Origin: Chloroflexota bacterium
GTDB lineage: Bacteria > Chloroflexota > Dehalococcoidia > SZUA-161 > SpSt-899
Length of the DNA stretch: 6,833 bases
NCBI GenBank assembly: GCA_018725425.1
Contig: QLUL01000058.1
Location: 1-6,833, forward strand
Reading direction: 5' to 3'
The notes below the pieces were generated by a model that did no database searches, was not told the origin of the DNA, and worked only from the letters and a program-made list of their open reading frames with translations. Below, in pieces: positions 1-6,195 of this stretch. A program made the translations under genes and the position numbers. Within the stretch, counting starts at the first letter, position 1. The number at the start of each line of letters is the position of its first letter.

Positions 1-606
1 GAGTGCAATCTTAGATGTCTATACTGTGGTGCAGTGGCAGATTGCGATAGAAGTTCCAAGGGGTACAAGAGAGAGTGTGATACCTGTGAAATAAAATCCC
101 TTTTATTGATGGCCAAGGAAGTCGGATGTCGCGTTCTCACTATCGCTGGCGGAGAACCACTCCTAAGGAGAGACCTACCCGAAATATTAAGATATGCCAG
201 TGGGCTTGATTATAGCATCGGCCTTCTTACAAATGGTGTGCTCATTACCGATGAGGTGGCATCCGAACTAAGTAAGTCTGGGGTGGCCTATGTTCGAGTT
301 AGCATGGAATCCGCAGATAAGGGCCGATTCGAAGAGTACCGTGGGAAAGATACTTTCGAAAAAGTCAAGCAGGCGCTGTATAATTTGAAGAAGCATGCCG
401 TATGTGTAGCTGTAGGAGCAACCATCTATCCAGAAAACATTAGTGAAATAGACAGCCTGATTGATTTCTGCTTGGCACATCAGGTAGATTTTATCAGGGT
501 TGCTCCTGGTTTGAGGATTGGACTTGCTAAAGATCTGTCTTTAGATTTCTCGCTCCATCTAAATATGATAGATAAGCTACAGTCTGTAGGGGGAATTGGA
601 CGATAA
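1..606 (+). CDS. Radical SAM domain protein, 5'-truncated by window edge, possibly frameshifted at 3' end
   Basis: The frame is open from base 1, so the true start lies upstream. The first visible residues include Cys2, Cys6 and Cys9 in a CX3CX2C arrangement (ECNLRCLYC), the ligands of the [4Fe-4S] cluster that cleaves S-adenosylmethionine. GGEP at residues 50-53 is the SAM amino-group-binding motif. Later stretches (LLTNGVLI, VRVSMES, then PGLRIGLAKDLSLDF) follow the usual order of TIM-barrel strands. Further cysteines at 15, 26 and 29 sit just after the cluster motif. A C-terminal SPASM/auxiliary-cluster domain is absent: the frame stops at 606, soon after the barrel should end. A frame shift at the G5 run (589-593) would extend it to 691. 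The domain call is firm. The substrate is unknown. Peptide maturase or cofactor/lipid modification are both possible. Codon use looks AT-richer than in downstream genes. Confidence 0.88.
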   Translation, partial: ECNLRCLYCGAVADCDRSSKGYKRECDTCEIKSLLLMAKEVGCRVLTIAGGEPLLRRDLPEILRYASGLDYSIGLLTNGVLITDEVASELSKSGVAYVRVSMESADKGRFEEYRGKDTFEKVKQALYNLKKHAVCVAVGATIYPENISEIDSLIDFCLAHQVDFIRVAPGLRIGLAKDLSLDFSLHLNMIDKLQSVGGIGR

Positions 607-691
607 AACTCTCATAAGCAGACGCAGGCAGGTGCCACACGCAGGGAGGCGACTTTTTGGTGCATTATATGGGATAATAACTGGAGCGTGA
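594..691 (+). pseudogene. Possible frameshifted C-terminal tail of the radical SAM gene
   Basis: After the five-G run at 589-593 the +2 frame reads on for about 33 residues, from ELDDKTLISRRRQVPHAGRR to a short hydrophobic end (LFGALYGIITGA), and stops at TGA 689-691. It would close the gap to the next gene to 30 bp, as expected in an operon. The zero frame instead ends abruptly with GGIGR at 606. This could be a real frameshift mutation, a sequencing or assembly indel, or coincidence: an open run of about 30 codons is not rare. Support comes only from position and plausibility of the peptide. Confidence 0.35.
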
Positions 692-721
692 GCATAGACG
701 ATTTACTCGTGGGAGGTTCTT

Positions 722-1501
722 ATGCCAGAGGCGATCTTGAGGGTCGAGAACCTATCTAAGAACTATGGAAAATTTGCTGCTGTCAAAGAGGTAAGCTTTG
801 AACTCAAAAAGGGTGAGGTGTTCGGCTTCCTGGGACCCAATGGTGCCGGAAAAACGACTACCATAAAGGTATGCACCGGCCTGCTCAAGCCCACCGAGGG
901 ACGGGTGCTTATTGGCGGCTTCGATATTGTGAAACAGCCGGTAGAGGCAAAGGCGCTGCTTGGTTATGTCCCTGACAATCCTTTTCTTTATGATAAGCTT
1001 ACAGGGAGAGAATTTGTGCGCTTTGTAGCCAATTTATATAATGTTCAGAACCCCAATCTACATGAACAAAGAATCCAGGAGCTGTTTGACTCCTTTGAGA
1101 TGAGCGATAAGATCGACGAGCTGATTCAGAGCTACTCCAGAGGAATGCGTCAGAAGGTAGCCTTGATCTCGGCTTTAATTCATAATCCCCAGATCCTCTT
1201 TGCGGATGAGCCCACCGCCAATCTAGACCCCAGGAGTGCCCGCCTCACCAAGGACATCTTTCGCGCCCTCACCAGGCAGGGGGTGAGCGTCTTTATGTCG
1301 ACCCACATAATGGAGATCGCCGAGCGTCTCTGCGACCGCATCGGCATCATCCATCACGGCGAGCTTGTTGCCCTGGGCACCTTGAGCGAGCTCAATCAGC
1401 AGACAGCAGTAAAAGGCTCCACCCTGGAGGATATCTTCCTTGAGCTTACCGGCGATTTCGATATAGATACCAGGAAGCTCTTAGAGGAGCTTGGGTCCTA
1501 A
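722..1501 (+). CDS. ABC-2 type exporter, ATP-binding subunit
   Basis: This 259-residue cytoplasmic ATPase powers the two permeases that follow. Motifs in order: Walker A GPNGAGKT at 38-45, Q-loop region GYVPDNPFLY at 81-90, signature YSRGM at 138-142, Walker B ILFADEP at 158-164 with catalytic Glu163, D-loop NLD at 167-169 and switch His195 in MSTH. The Q-loop glutamine is replaced by Asp85. Acidic residues at this point are known in NatA/YhaQ/CcmA-like exporter ATPases. The start is ATG 722 with GGGAGG at 711-716, five bases upstream. The stop overlaps the next gene's ribosome site (TAAGGAG), so the two are translated as one operon. The length is slightly above the core domain, with a short C-terminal extension rich in Glu/Leu. 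The subunit type is sure. The substrate (ion, lipid, antibiotic or peptide) cannot be read from the sequence. Confidence 0.95.
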   Translation: MPEAILRVENLSKNYGKFAAVKEVSFELKKGEVFGFLGPNGAGKTTTIKVCTGLLKPTEGRVLIGGFDIVKQPVEAKALLGYVPDNPFLYDKLTGREFVRFVANLYNVQNPNLHEQRIQELFDSFEMSDKIDELIQSYSRGMRQKVALISALIHNPQILFADEPTANLDPRSARLTKDIFRALTRQGVSVFMSTHIMEIAERLCDRIGIIHHGELVALGTLSELNQQTAVKGSTLEDIFLELTGDFDIDTRKLLEELGS

Positions 1502-1506
1502 GGAGA
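1500..1506 (+). promoter_or_regulatory. Ribosome binding site deciding the start of the large permease
   Basis: AAGGAGA sits four bases before ATG 1511. A TTG at 1508 is in frame directly before that ATG but would be only one base from the site, too close. ATG 1511 is therefore the chosen start. The site shares its first bases with the stop codon of the ATPase gene, which implies translational coupling. Confidence 0.75.
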
Positions 1507-1510
1507 ATTG

Positions 1511-3169
1511 ATGGGCATCATTAAAGTCCTTTTGCAAAAGGAAGCACTTGTCTTTAGAAATAGCTATCTTAAAACCAGAAGGCAGATACTCATCGCCCTC
1601 GCCTGGCTAACCCTGGGCCTTGCGTTTTTCGGGTGGGTAACCGGGCAAATTGCAGAGAGTATCCGCCCGCTACTGGCCGACATTCCCCTAACACTAGAGA
1701 TGCTCCTTATTACATCCCTCCTTCACCTTATTCTGTTCTGGCTTTTGTTTTCGACCTTCTCGTTAATGCTGAGAGAGGCTCGATCTAAGTTCTATCACTC
1801 ACCTGAGCTTAGCCTTCTCATCTCAAGCCCCATACCAGCAAATACCCTCTTCATCTTCCGCTTTCTCCTGGCCACCAGCCTTTCCAAAGGGGCTTTAATG
1901 AATATAGCTATCTTTGTGCTGTTGCCCCTTATTGCCCTGGGTATAGCCAGCGCTGCCCCCTGGTACTATTACCTGTTTATTCCGCTAGTGGTGTATCCGC
2001 TGCTGACGATATCTGCCTCCCTTGCTATCCTTCTGGTGATGATACTTATTAAGGTGCTATCAACTAAACGGATAATGCAAGCAGGAGCAGTCTTCGGTTT
2101 TCTATCAACCGCCTCGTGGGTAGGCTTCTTTATTATAGGCCCAGAAAGGATACTACCGCGGTTACCCAATTGGATAGATGCAGCAGAACCGGCTCTGGCT
2201 ATACTCTTCCCCTTAAGCGATGCTGCTAATGCCTTGACCTATCTCACACAGGGTGATATAGCTTTTGGGCTTCTACTACGTTTGTTTTTCGCCAGCGGCG
2301 TTATTCTTACTTCTTCCATGCTGGCTGCAAAGAGGCTTTACTACTCAGGCTACGACAGAACTCAAACCGTAGAGGCCGCCACCAGAAAACAGGTTGAACG
2401 ACCGGCCAGAGAGCCTTTTTCTCCGGGGAGAAGGAGCAACCTCATCCTGGTCGAATGGAAGAAGGCGGCTCGCAACTATGAGATGGCTCAAGGAGCGATT
2501 GGTCTTCTGGTGATGTTGATCGTCTATCTTTTCATAGCTGTAGTAGAGAGATTCACCATACCGGAACCCTGGCACAGTTTAATCCCACTTGCCCATATCG
2601 CTGTGATTGGTTTCCTAGCTTCTGGTGCGGTAGCGATATTCTTTATACCTGCAGCCATCATGCAAGATAAAAAAGCCCTCAAGGAACAGCACTGGTTGCT
2701 TAAGGCTGCGCCCTTTGGGGGAAGGGAGTTCATATTGTGTTACTGGTTAGCCCCGTTCATCCCCCAAATACTCCTTGGTGGGGTAATATTGCTCGTGCTG
2801 AATATCCTCACGGGAAGCAGTATCCTGACTATCCTCCTCTCGCTGGTAGTATTTACCCTGCTGGGAGGAGCCGTTACTGTGTTAATCCTGGCGCTAGATA
2901 TGGCAGGTTATGCCGGGCAGAGAGAGACAGCCAGTGTAACTGGTGGTATTGTACGCAACATCCTGCCCTGGGCTTATTACATTGTGGCTCTGGGAATTCT
3001 GGCCTCAGGGCTGGTCTATGCCGAGATTGGGTTCCTGGGTTTTCTACACCACCTGCCAGAGGGACTCGTGACAACTGTAAGTGGTGCCATCTTCTTAGCT
3101 TTAACGGGGTTCACTTTTTATTACTCTTTCCGCTTGGGGGCCCGCGGCTGGGAGAGGATGGAGATATAG
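1511..3169 (+). CDS. Large ABC-2 type permease, about 12 membrane segments, duplicated halves
   Basis: This 552-residue integral membrane protein should form the transport path for the ATPase encoded just upstream. Hydrophobic segments lie near residues 27-48, 62-88, 112-145, 150-180, 192-210, 250-273, 326-345, 358-381, 410-432, 436-462, 482-505 and 520-542. A polar linker (about 280-310) separates two halves that look related. Each starts with an amphipathic segment containing Glu and Arg-Asn (KEALVFRN at 10-17, VEWKKAARN at 314-322). Each also has a cytoplasmic LLxxxP element (LLISSP 102-107, LLKAAP 396-401) before a membrane segment. Normal ABC-2 permeases have about 250 residues and 6 segments, so this is a double-length form. 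The layout resembles the roughly 550-residue putative ABC exporter families (such as Pfam ABC_tran_2, from memory). No signal peptide is seen. It is cotranscribed with both neighbours. The substrate is unknown. Confidence 0.88.
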   Translation: MGIIKVLLQKEALVFRNSYLKTRRQILIALAWLTLGLAFFGWVTGQIAESIRPLLADIPLTLEMLLITSLLHLILFWLLFSTFSLMLREARSKFYHSPELSLLISSPIPANTLFIFRFLLATSLSKGALMNIAIFVLLPLIALGIASAAPWYYYLFIPLVVYPLLTISASLAILLVMILIKVLSTKRIMQAGAVFGFLSTASWVGFFIIGPERILPRLPNWIDAAEPALAILFPLSDAANALTYLTQGDIAFGLLLRLFFASGVILTSSMLAAKRLYYSGYDRTQTVEAATRKQVERPAREPFSPGRRSNLILVEWKKAARNYEMAQGAIGLLVMLIVYLFIAVVERFTIPEPWHSLIPLAHIAVIGFLASGAVAIFFIPAAIMQDKKALKEQHWLLKAAPFGGREFILCYWLAPFIPQILLGGVILLVLNILTGSSILTILLSLVVFTLLGGAVTVLILALDMAGYAGQRETASVTGGIVRNILPWAYYIVALGILASGLVYAEIGFLGFLHHLPEGLVTTVSGAIFLALTGFTFYYSFRLGARGWERMEI

Positions 3170-3228
3170 ACGCCGAGAGGAAGAATGAAAAGATGGCGGA
3201 GTTATAGGGATCGCTAAAGGAGAAAATC

Positions 3229-3984
3229 ATGAGAATGTTATCCTTCGTCCTCTATAAAGAATTCTTAGAGCTTAAGGGCAATAAAATGGGAATTTTAGGG
3301 CTGGTGCTTTCAAGCATCGGATTTGGGTCCGTGTTTCCACTTATGGCCTATTTACGGTTGGCTGGCATGTTGCCGCCGTTGATGATGTGGGAGATCGGCC
3401 TTGAGGGGGCAGAGCTAGCGGCGATGATCGAGCAAATGCTTCAGCATTTTGTGCCAGTGATCTTGCCGTTCTTCCTCTCGGTGACAGCTACACAATACGC
3501 CATGTTGTCTATTGCTCGGGAGACTGAGAGTCGCTCCCTGGAACGCCTTCTTTCGTTTCCACTCTCGTGGCGAACGCTCTTTTTCGGCAAGCTTATCTTC
3601 CATTTAACCATTTTCTTAGCGTGCGCCTATACCATGGTTCTGGCCTATTTTGCGCTGAGCAGTGTTATTATGGAAGCATTCCGGCCGGTGGCATTTGGCA
3701 CCTATCTGCTGGTAGTTGTTCCCGCGGTAGTTTTCTATACTGTGTCAGCAGGGCTTTTCGTTTCCGCCACGACACGCACCGTGAGATCGGCTAATCTATA
3801 CGGTGGGTTGTTGACATCGGGCTTATTCGCGGCGGCCCTCATTCTATCGCGGCTTCTGGAAGTAGAACTGGGACGAGGTATCATGCTAATCTTTGGGTTC
3901 ATGCTATTTGCGGCAGGTTTTGTGTTTGCATATTGTGCTACCAGGGTAAATCCAGAGAAATTGCTCTATGAGCAAAGTTCTTAG
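3229..3984 (+). CDS. ABC-2 type permease, about 6 membrane segments
   Basis: This 251-residue membrane protein of standard ABC-2 length has likely membrane segments near residues 20-42, 72-92, 116-145, 157-180, 193-212 and 217-237. The cytoplasmic loop ARETESRSLERLLSFP (96-111), followed by LSWRTLFFGK, matches the typical ABC-2 pattern of an acidic/Arg-rich stretch, a Leu-Leu-x-x-Pro element and a Gly-Lys before the next segment, as in NatB/YhaP-like exporters. ATG 3229 follows AAGGAGA (3217-3223) at five bases. A second ATG two codons later is less well spaced. A 59-bp gap separates it from the larger permease, short enough for one transcript. It may pair with the large permease or supply a third permease half for the same ATPase. 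The family call is firm. The role within the complex is inferred. Confidence 0.88.
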   Translation: MRMLSFVLYKEFLELKGNKMGILGLVLSSIGFGSVFPLMAYLRLAGMLPPLMMWEIGLEGAELAAMIEQMLQHFVPVILPFFLSVTATQYAMLSIARETESRSLERLLSFPLSWRTLFFGKLIFHLTIFLACAYTMVLAYFALSSVIMEAFRPVAFGTYLLVVVPAVVFYTVSAGLFVSATTRTVRSANLYGGLLTSGLFAAALILSRLLEVELGRGIMLIFGFMLFAAGFVFAYCATRVNPEKLLYEQSS

Positions 3985-4065
3985 CAGTGGGGCATAGTGT
4001 AGCCATTATCACGCAAGGCAAAATACTCGCCGAAAGGCACACGAGACACGCTCACTAACCTAAAA

Positions 4066-4084
4066 AATCCCCCATTGGGGGATT
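4066..4084 (-). terminator. Perfect hairpin, terminator-like when read on the minus strand
   Basis: AATCCCCC pairs perfectly with GGGGGATT around a 3-base ATT loop. The plus strand has a run of six A before the G/C core (4062-4067), which becomes a U-tract on a minus-strand transcript. The plus-strand downstream side (GATTCAG) lacks a good U-run. As a plus-strand terminator for the ABC-2 operon it would thus be weak, although the stem alone may cause pausing. No minus-strand gene is seen to its right that would need it. Confidence 0.55.
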
Positions 4085-4117
4085 GATTCAGTACTAGAAT
4101 TAAACGAAAATGGGTAG

Positions 4118-4123
4118 TATAAC
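4118..4123 (+). promoter_or_regulatory. Candidate -10 box for the MacB-like operon
   Basis: TATAAC lies 54 bases before the ATP-binding gene, in an AT-rich stretch downstream of the hairpin. No convincing TTGACA-like -35 box is found 16-18 bases upstream, so this is a weak call based on location and one box. Confidence 0.25.
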
Positions 4124-4166
4124 GTTCGCAGTCTATTCTAATCGAAAACCTAAACTATTACGAATT

Positions 4167-4173
4167 GGGAGGA
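4167..4173 (+). promoter_or_regulatory. Ribosome binding site deciding the start of the LolD/MacB-type ATPase
   Basis: GGGAGGA is followed after three bases by ATG 4177. An in-frame TTG at 4165 overlaps this site and has no ribosome site of its own, so the shorter product beginning MSLLELHG is preferred. Confidence 0.75.
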
Positions 4174-4176
4174 ACG

Positions 4177-4863
4177 ATGTCATTACTTGAACTGCATGGG
4201 GTAACCAGGGATTATCAGTTGGGAAAGACGTGGGTGCACGCCCTGCGCGGCGTTGACCTGTCCATTGACAGCGGAGAGATCATCGCCATCATGGGGCCAT
4301 CGGGGTCGGGCAAATCGACCCTGCTGCACATCATCGGCTGCCTCGATATGCCTTCGGCGGGTGTGGTAGAGATCGAAGGTAAGGCGACAGACGGACTCAG
4401 CGAGCGGCGACTATCGATATTGCGAGGACAGAAGTTTGGGTTCGTCTTCCAAACGTTCAACCTGGTGGCGAGCCTCACGGCGCAGGGGAATGTGGAATTG
4501 CCGATGATCTTTCAAGGGGTGAAGCCAACCCGGCGGGCACAGCGAGCAGGGGAGCTGCTAGGGAAGGTCGACCTCGGTGACCGGAAGAAACATCGCCCTA
4601 ACGAACTCTCAGGTGGAGAGCGGCAGCGGGTCTCTATCGCCCGGGCCATGGCCAATGACCCCGATATTATCCTTGCTGACGAGCCGACCGGAAACCTGGA
4701 CTCTGAGAGCGGGGCAACGGTAATGGAATTGCTCAGGCGCCTGAGCAAGGATGAAGGTAAAACGGTGATCGTCGTCACTCATAACCCCGAGGTTGCCGCT
4801 TATGCAGAGAGGGTTATCACGCTACGTGACGGTCAAATACTAAAGGAGGAGCGTCGTGGTTAA
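4177..4863 (+). CDS. ABC transporter ATP-binding protein, LolD/MacB (FtsE-like) type
   Basis: This 228-residue ATPase is of the length normal for LolD-type subunits. It carries Walker A GPSGSGKS at 40-47, Q-loop Gln92 in FVFQTFNLVASLT, signature LSGGE at 144-148, Walker B IILADEP at 164-170 with catalytic Glu169, D-loop GNLDSE at 172-177 and switch His202 in VVTHNPEVA. The early RDYQLGKTWVHALRGVDL, the GCLD element after Walker A and the TGNLDSE element are hallmarks of the family that drives MacB/LolCE/FtsX permeases. Its stop overlaps the permease gene by 8 bp, so the two are translationally coupled. Unlike the ATPase at 722-1501 it keeps every canonical catalytic residue. ATP hydrolysis here would drive periplasmic or extracellular-side movements of the permease rather than classical through-membrane transport. 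This role is known for MacB and inferred here. Confidence 0.95.
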   Translation: MSLLELHGVTRDYQLGKTWVHALRGVDLSIDSGEIIAIMGPSGSGKSTLLHIIGCLDMPSAGVVEIEGKATDGLSERRLSILRGQKFGFVFQTFNLVASLTAQGNVELPMIFQGVKPTRRAQRAGELLGKVDLGDRKKHRPNELSGGERQRVSIARAMANDPDIILADEPTGNLDSESGATVMELLRRLSKDEGKTVIVVTHNPEVAAYAERVITLRDGQILKEERRG

Positions 4864-6076
4864 AGATTTCTTCTTTTTGGCAACAAGGACTGTACGGCAG
4901 CGGAGGCTGCGCAGTTGGCTGACGGTGATCGGCATTGTTATCGGGATCACGGCCATGGTGGCGCTGCTCTCCCTCGGCCTCGGGCTGGAACGGACCATCA
5001 TCCAGTACGTCGAGGGGATATTCGGGGTGAATACAATAATGATCATGGGAGGAGACGAGGAGGTGGGTGCGATACCCCGGCTCATTGATATCGACCCTGA
5101 CCTGGTGCGCCAGTGGGAGGGAGTGGTTGCCGTGGCCCCTATACGTCTTGAAAGAGGGGAAGTAGTCAAAGATGAGCCGCCGGTCAGCGAAAGGCTGCTG
5201 GTGGTCGGCCTTTCCCCGGAGATGGTCACCGAGTTCAGGGCGTTTATCGGAGAGTTTCCAATCGCCGGGGGACGGATGTTAATCGCCGGAGATGAGGCCA
5301 AGGCCGTCCTCGGCTACAATGTGGCCCAGAGATTGGGAGCAACACCCGGCGCAACGATCGAGATCGAAGGCAAGTCTTTCGAGGTCGTTGGTATCATGGA
5401 AACGGATCCCGAGGTAGTGAAAGCGGCCATGGGGGCCGCTGCCGGCCAGGAACCGGTTTTCACCGATGAGTCGATCTTCATCCCCTTTGCGATGATGGAC
5501 GATGTGTTTAACGATGCCGGAGCGCCCCTCTTCCTGGCTAAAGCGGGCGAAGGGGAAAGGGTGGGGATAGTGGCCGAGAGGATCGACGCCGCGCTTGCCG
5601 AAGCGGGTGTGGCTGATATTCTTCTGATAACGTTTGAGGATATCAGTGAAGGGCTCGGGGATATGGTCGGCATTGTGCAAGCCTTTGTTGCCGGGCTTGC
5701 GGCTATCGCCCTGCTCGTTGGTGGAGTGGGGGTGATGAACACTATGTACACCTCGGTCCTGGAGCGGACGAGAGAGATCGGAGTGATGAAGGCGGTGGGG
5801 GCGCAGAACGGGCATATCCTGTCGATCTTCCTCATCGAATCGAGCCTGATGGGGCTTGTGGGTGGGATAATCGGCGTCGTTTTTGGTCTGCTGCTAAGCG
5901 CCGGAACGTCATTGGCGGTGGGTCACTTTCTCGATTTCGAGCTGCTCCTGGTGATCAGCGCGCCGCTGATTCTGGGGACGCTCCTTTTCTCCTTACTTGC
6001 CGGGGCCATCGCCGGAATGTTGCCGGCACGGCGAGCAAGCAAGCTGCGTCCCGTCGAGGCTTTTCGATACGAATAG
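4856..6076 (+). CDS. MacB/FtsX-family ABC permease
   Basis: This 406-residue protein has the MacB topology. A short basic N-terminus (RTVRQRRLRS) is followed by membrane segment 1 (about 22-44). Then comes an extracytoplasmic domain of roughly 225 residues (about 45-270, MacB_PCD-like, with GLSPEMVTEFRAFIGEFPIAGGR near 118-140). Three more segments follow at about 272-296, 323-352 and 366-388. The FtsX-type cytoplasmic coupling motif LERTREIGVMKAVGA (302-316) and the terminal PARRASKLRPVEAFRYE are strongly conserved features. The start is GTG 4856, with AAAGGAGG six bases upstream inside the ATPase gene. The length fits a normal MacB/LolC-like permease without the fused ATPase of Escherichia coli MacB. 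No MacA-type adaptor is encoded beside it. Likely roles are export of peptide, antibiotic or lipoprotein, or envelope-stress signalling. Confidence 0.94.
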   Translation: MVKDFFFLATRTVRQRRLRSWLTVIGIVIGITAMVALLSLGLGLERTIIQYVEGIFGVNTIMIMGGDEEVGAIPRLIDIDPDLVRQWEGVVAVAPIRLERGEVVKDEPPVSERLLVVGLSPEMVTEFRAFIGEFPIAGGRMLIAGDEAKAVLGYNVAQRLGATPGATIEIEGKSFEVVGIMETDPEVVKAAMGAAAGQEPVFTDESIFIPFAMMDDVFNDAGAPLFLAKAGEGERVGIVAERIDAALAEAGVADILLITFEDISEGLGDMVGIVQAFVAGLAAIALLVGGVGVMNTMYTSVLERTREIGVMKAVGAQNGHILSIFLIESSLMGLVGGIIGVVFGLLLSAGTSLAVGHFLDFELLLVISAPLILGTLLFSLLAGAIAGMLPARRASKLRPVEAFRYE

Positions 6077-6094
6077 CGGTCTTTGCGATACGGG

Positions 6095-6103
6095 GGAGGT
6101 GAT
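6095..6103 (+). promoter_or_regulatory. Orphan Shine-Dalgarno-like sequence
   Basis: GGAGGTGAT is a nine-base match to the complement of the 16S rRNA 3' end, but no ATG, GTG or TTG stands at a usable distance behind it. The codon at the ideal distance is ATA (6108), and that frame then stays open for 23 codons to TAG 6177-6179. This may be a decayed small gene or chance. Confidence 0.3.
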
Positions 6104-6131
6104 ACATATAGATATACGACTACCCAGAATT

Positions 6132-6155
6132 GTTGTGCGGGATTTTCGGCACAAC
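6132..6155 (+). repeat. Inverted repeat / hairpin upstream of the small membrane protein
   Basis: GTTGTGC and GCACAAC pair perfectly over 7 bp around a 10-base loop (GGGATTTTCG). No T-run follows, so it is not a canonical intrinsic terminator. It could stabilise the upstream mRNA 3' end or bind a dimeric regulator. Confidence 0.45.
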
Positions 6156-6195
6156 TTGACCGTTAGGCCAAAGAAATAGAAAGGAGGGAAAAACA

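Larger units (their letters stand above)
3985..4176. other. Intergenic gap between the two exporter operons
   Basis: No coding frame is supported here. The first 75 bases show no structure I can name. A perfect hairpin follows at 4066-4084, and an AT-rich stretch leads to the next gene. The gap is the natural place for the ABC-2 operon to end and for the MacB-like operon's promoter. Confidence 0.7.
6077..6195. other. Intergenic gap with hairpin and orphan ribosome site
   Basis: The gap between the MacB-like permease and the small membrane protein has no supported gene. It contains a strong anti-16S match at 6095-6103 and a 7-bp hairpin at 6132-6155, then the ribosome site of the next gene. 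The lack of a T-run after the hairpin means read-through into the next gene is possible. Confidence 0.6.

Noticed and set aside
663..680. TATATGGGATAAT stretch as a promoter for the ABC-2 operon
   Set aside because: -10-like boxes are present but no -35 box is found at 16-18 bases. It also falls inside the possible tail of the radical SAM gene, so an operon read from upstream is as likely.
2737..3207. A 156-codon open frame overlapping the large permease in another frame
   Set aside because: It has no ribosome site, an unusual Cys/Arg/Gly/Pro-rich composition and lies almost wholly inside a well-supported membrane protein gene.
3185..3217. A 10-codon ORF (MKRWRSYRDR) between the two ABC-2 permeases
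   Set aside because: A weak GAGAGG precedes it, but it is too short to separate from chance and its stop merges with the next gene's ribosome site. It could be a tiny leader, without evidence.
4840..5835. Minus-strand open frames of 153-178 codons opposite the MacB-like permease
   Set aside because: Their Ser/Thr/Pro/Ile or His/Arg-rich compositions are typical of antisense shadows of GC-rich genes. They overlap each other and lack ribosome sites.
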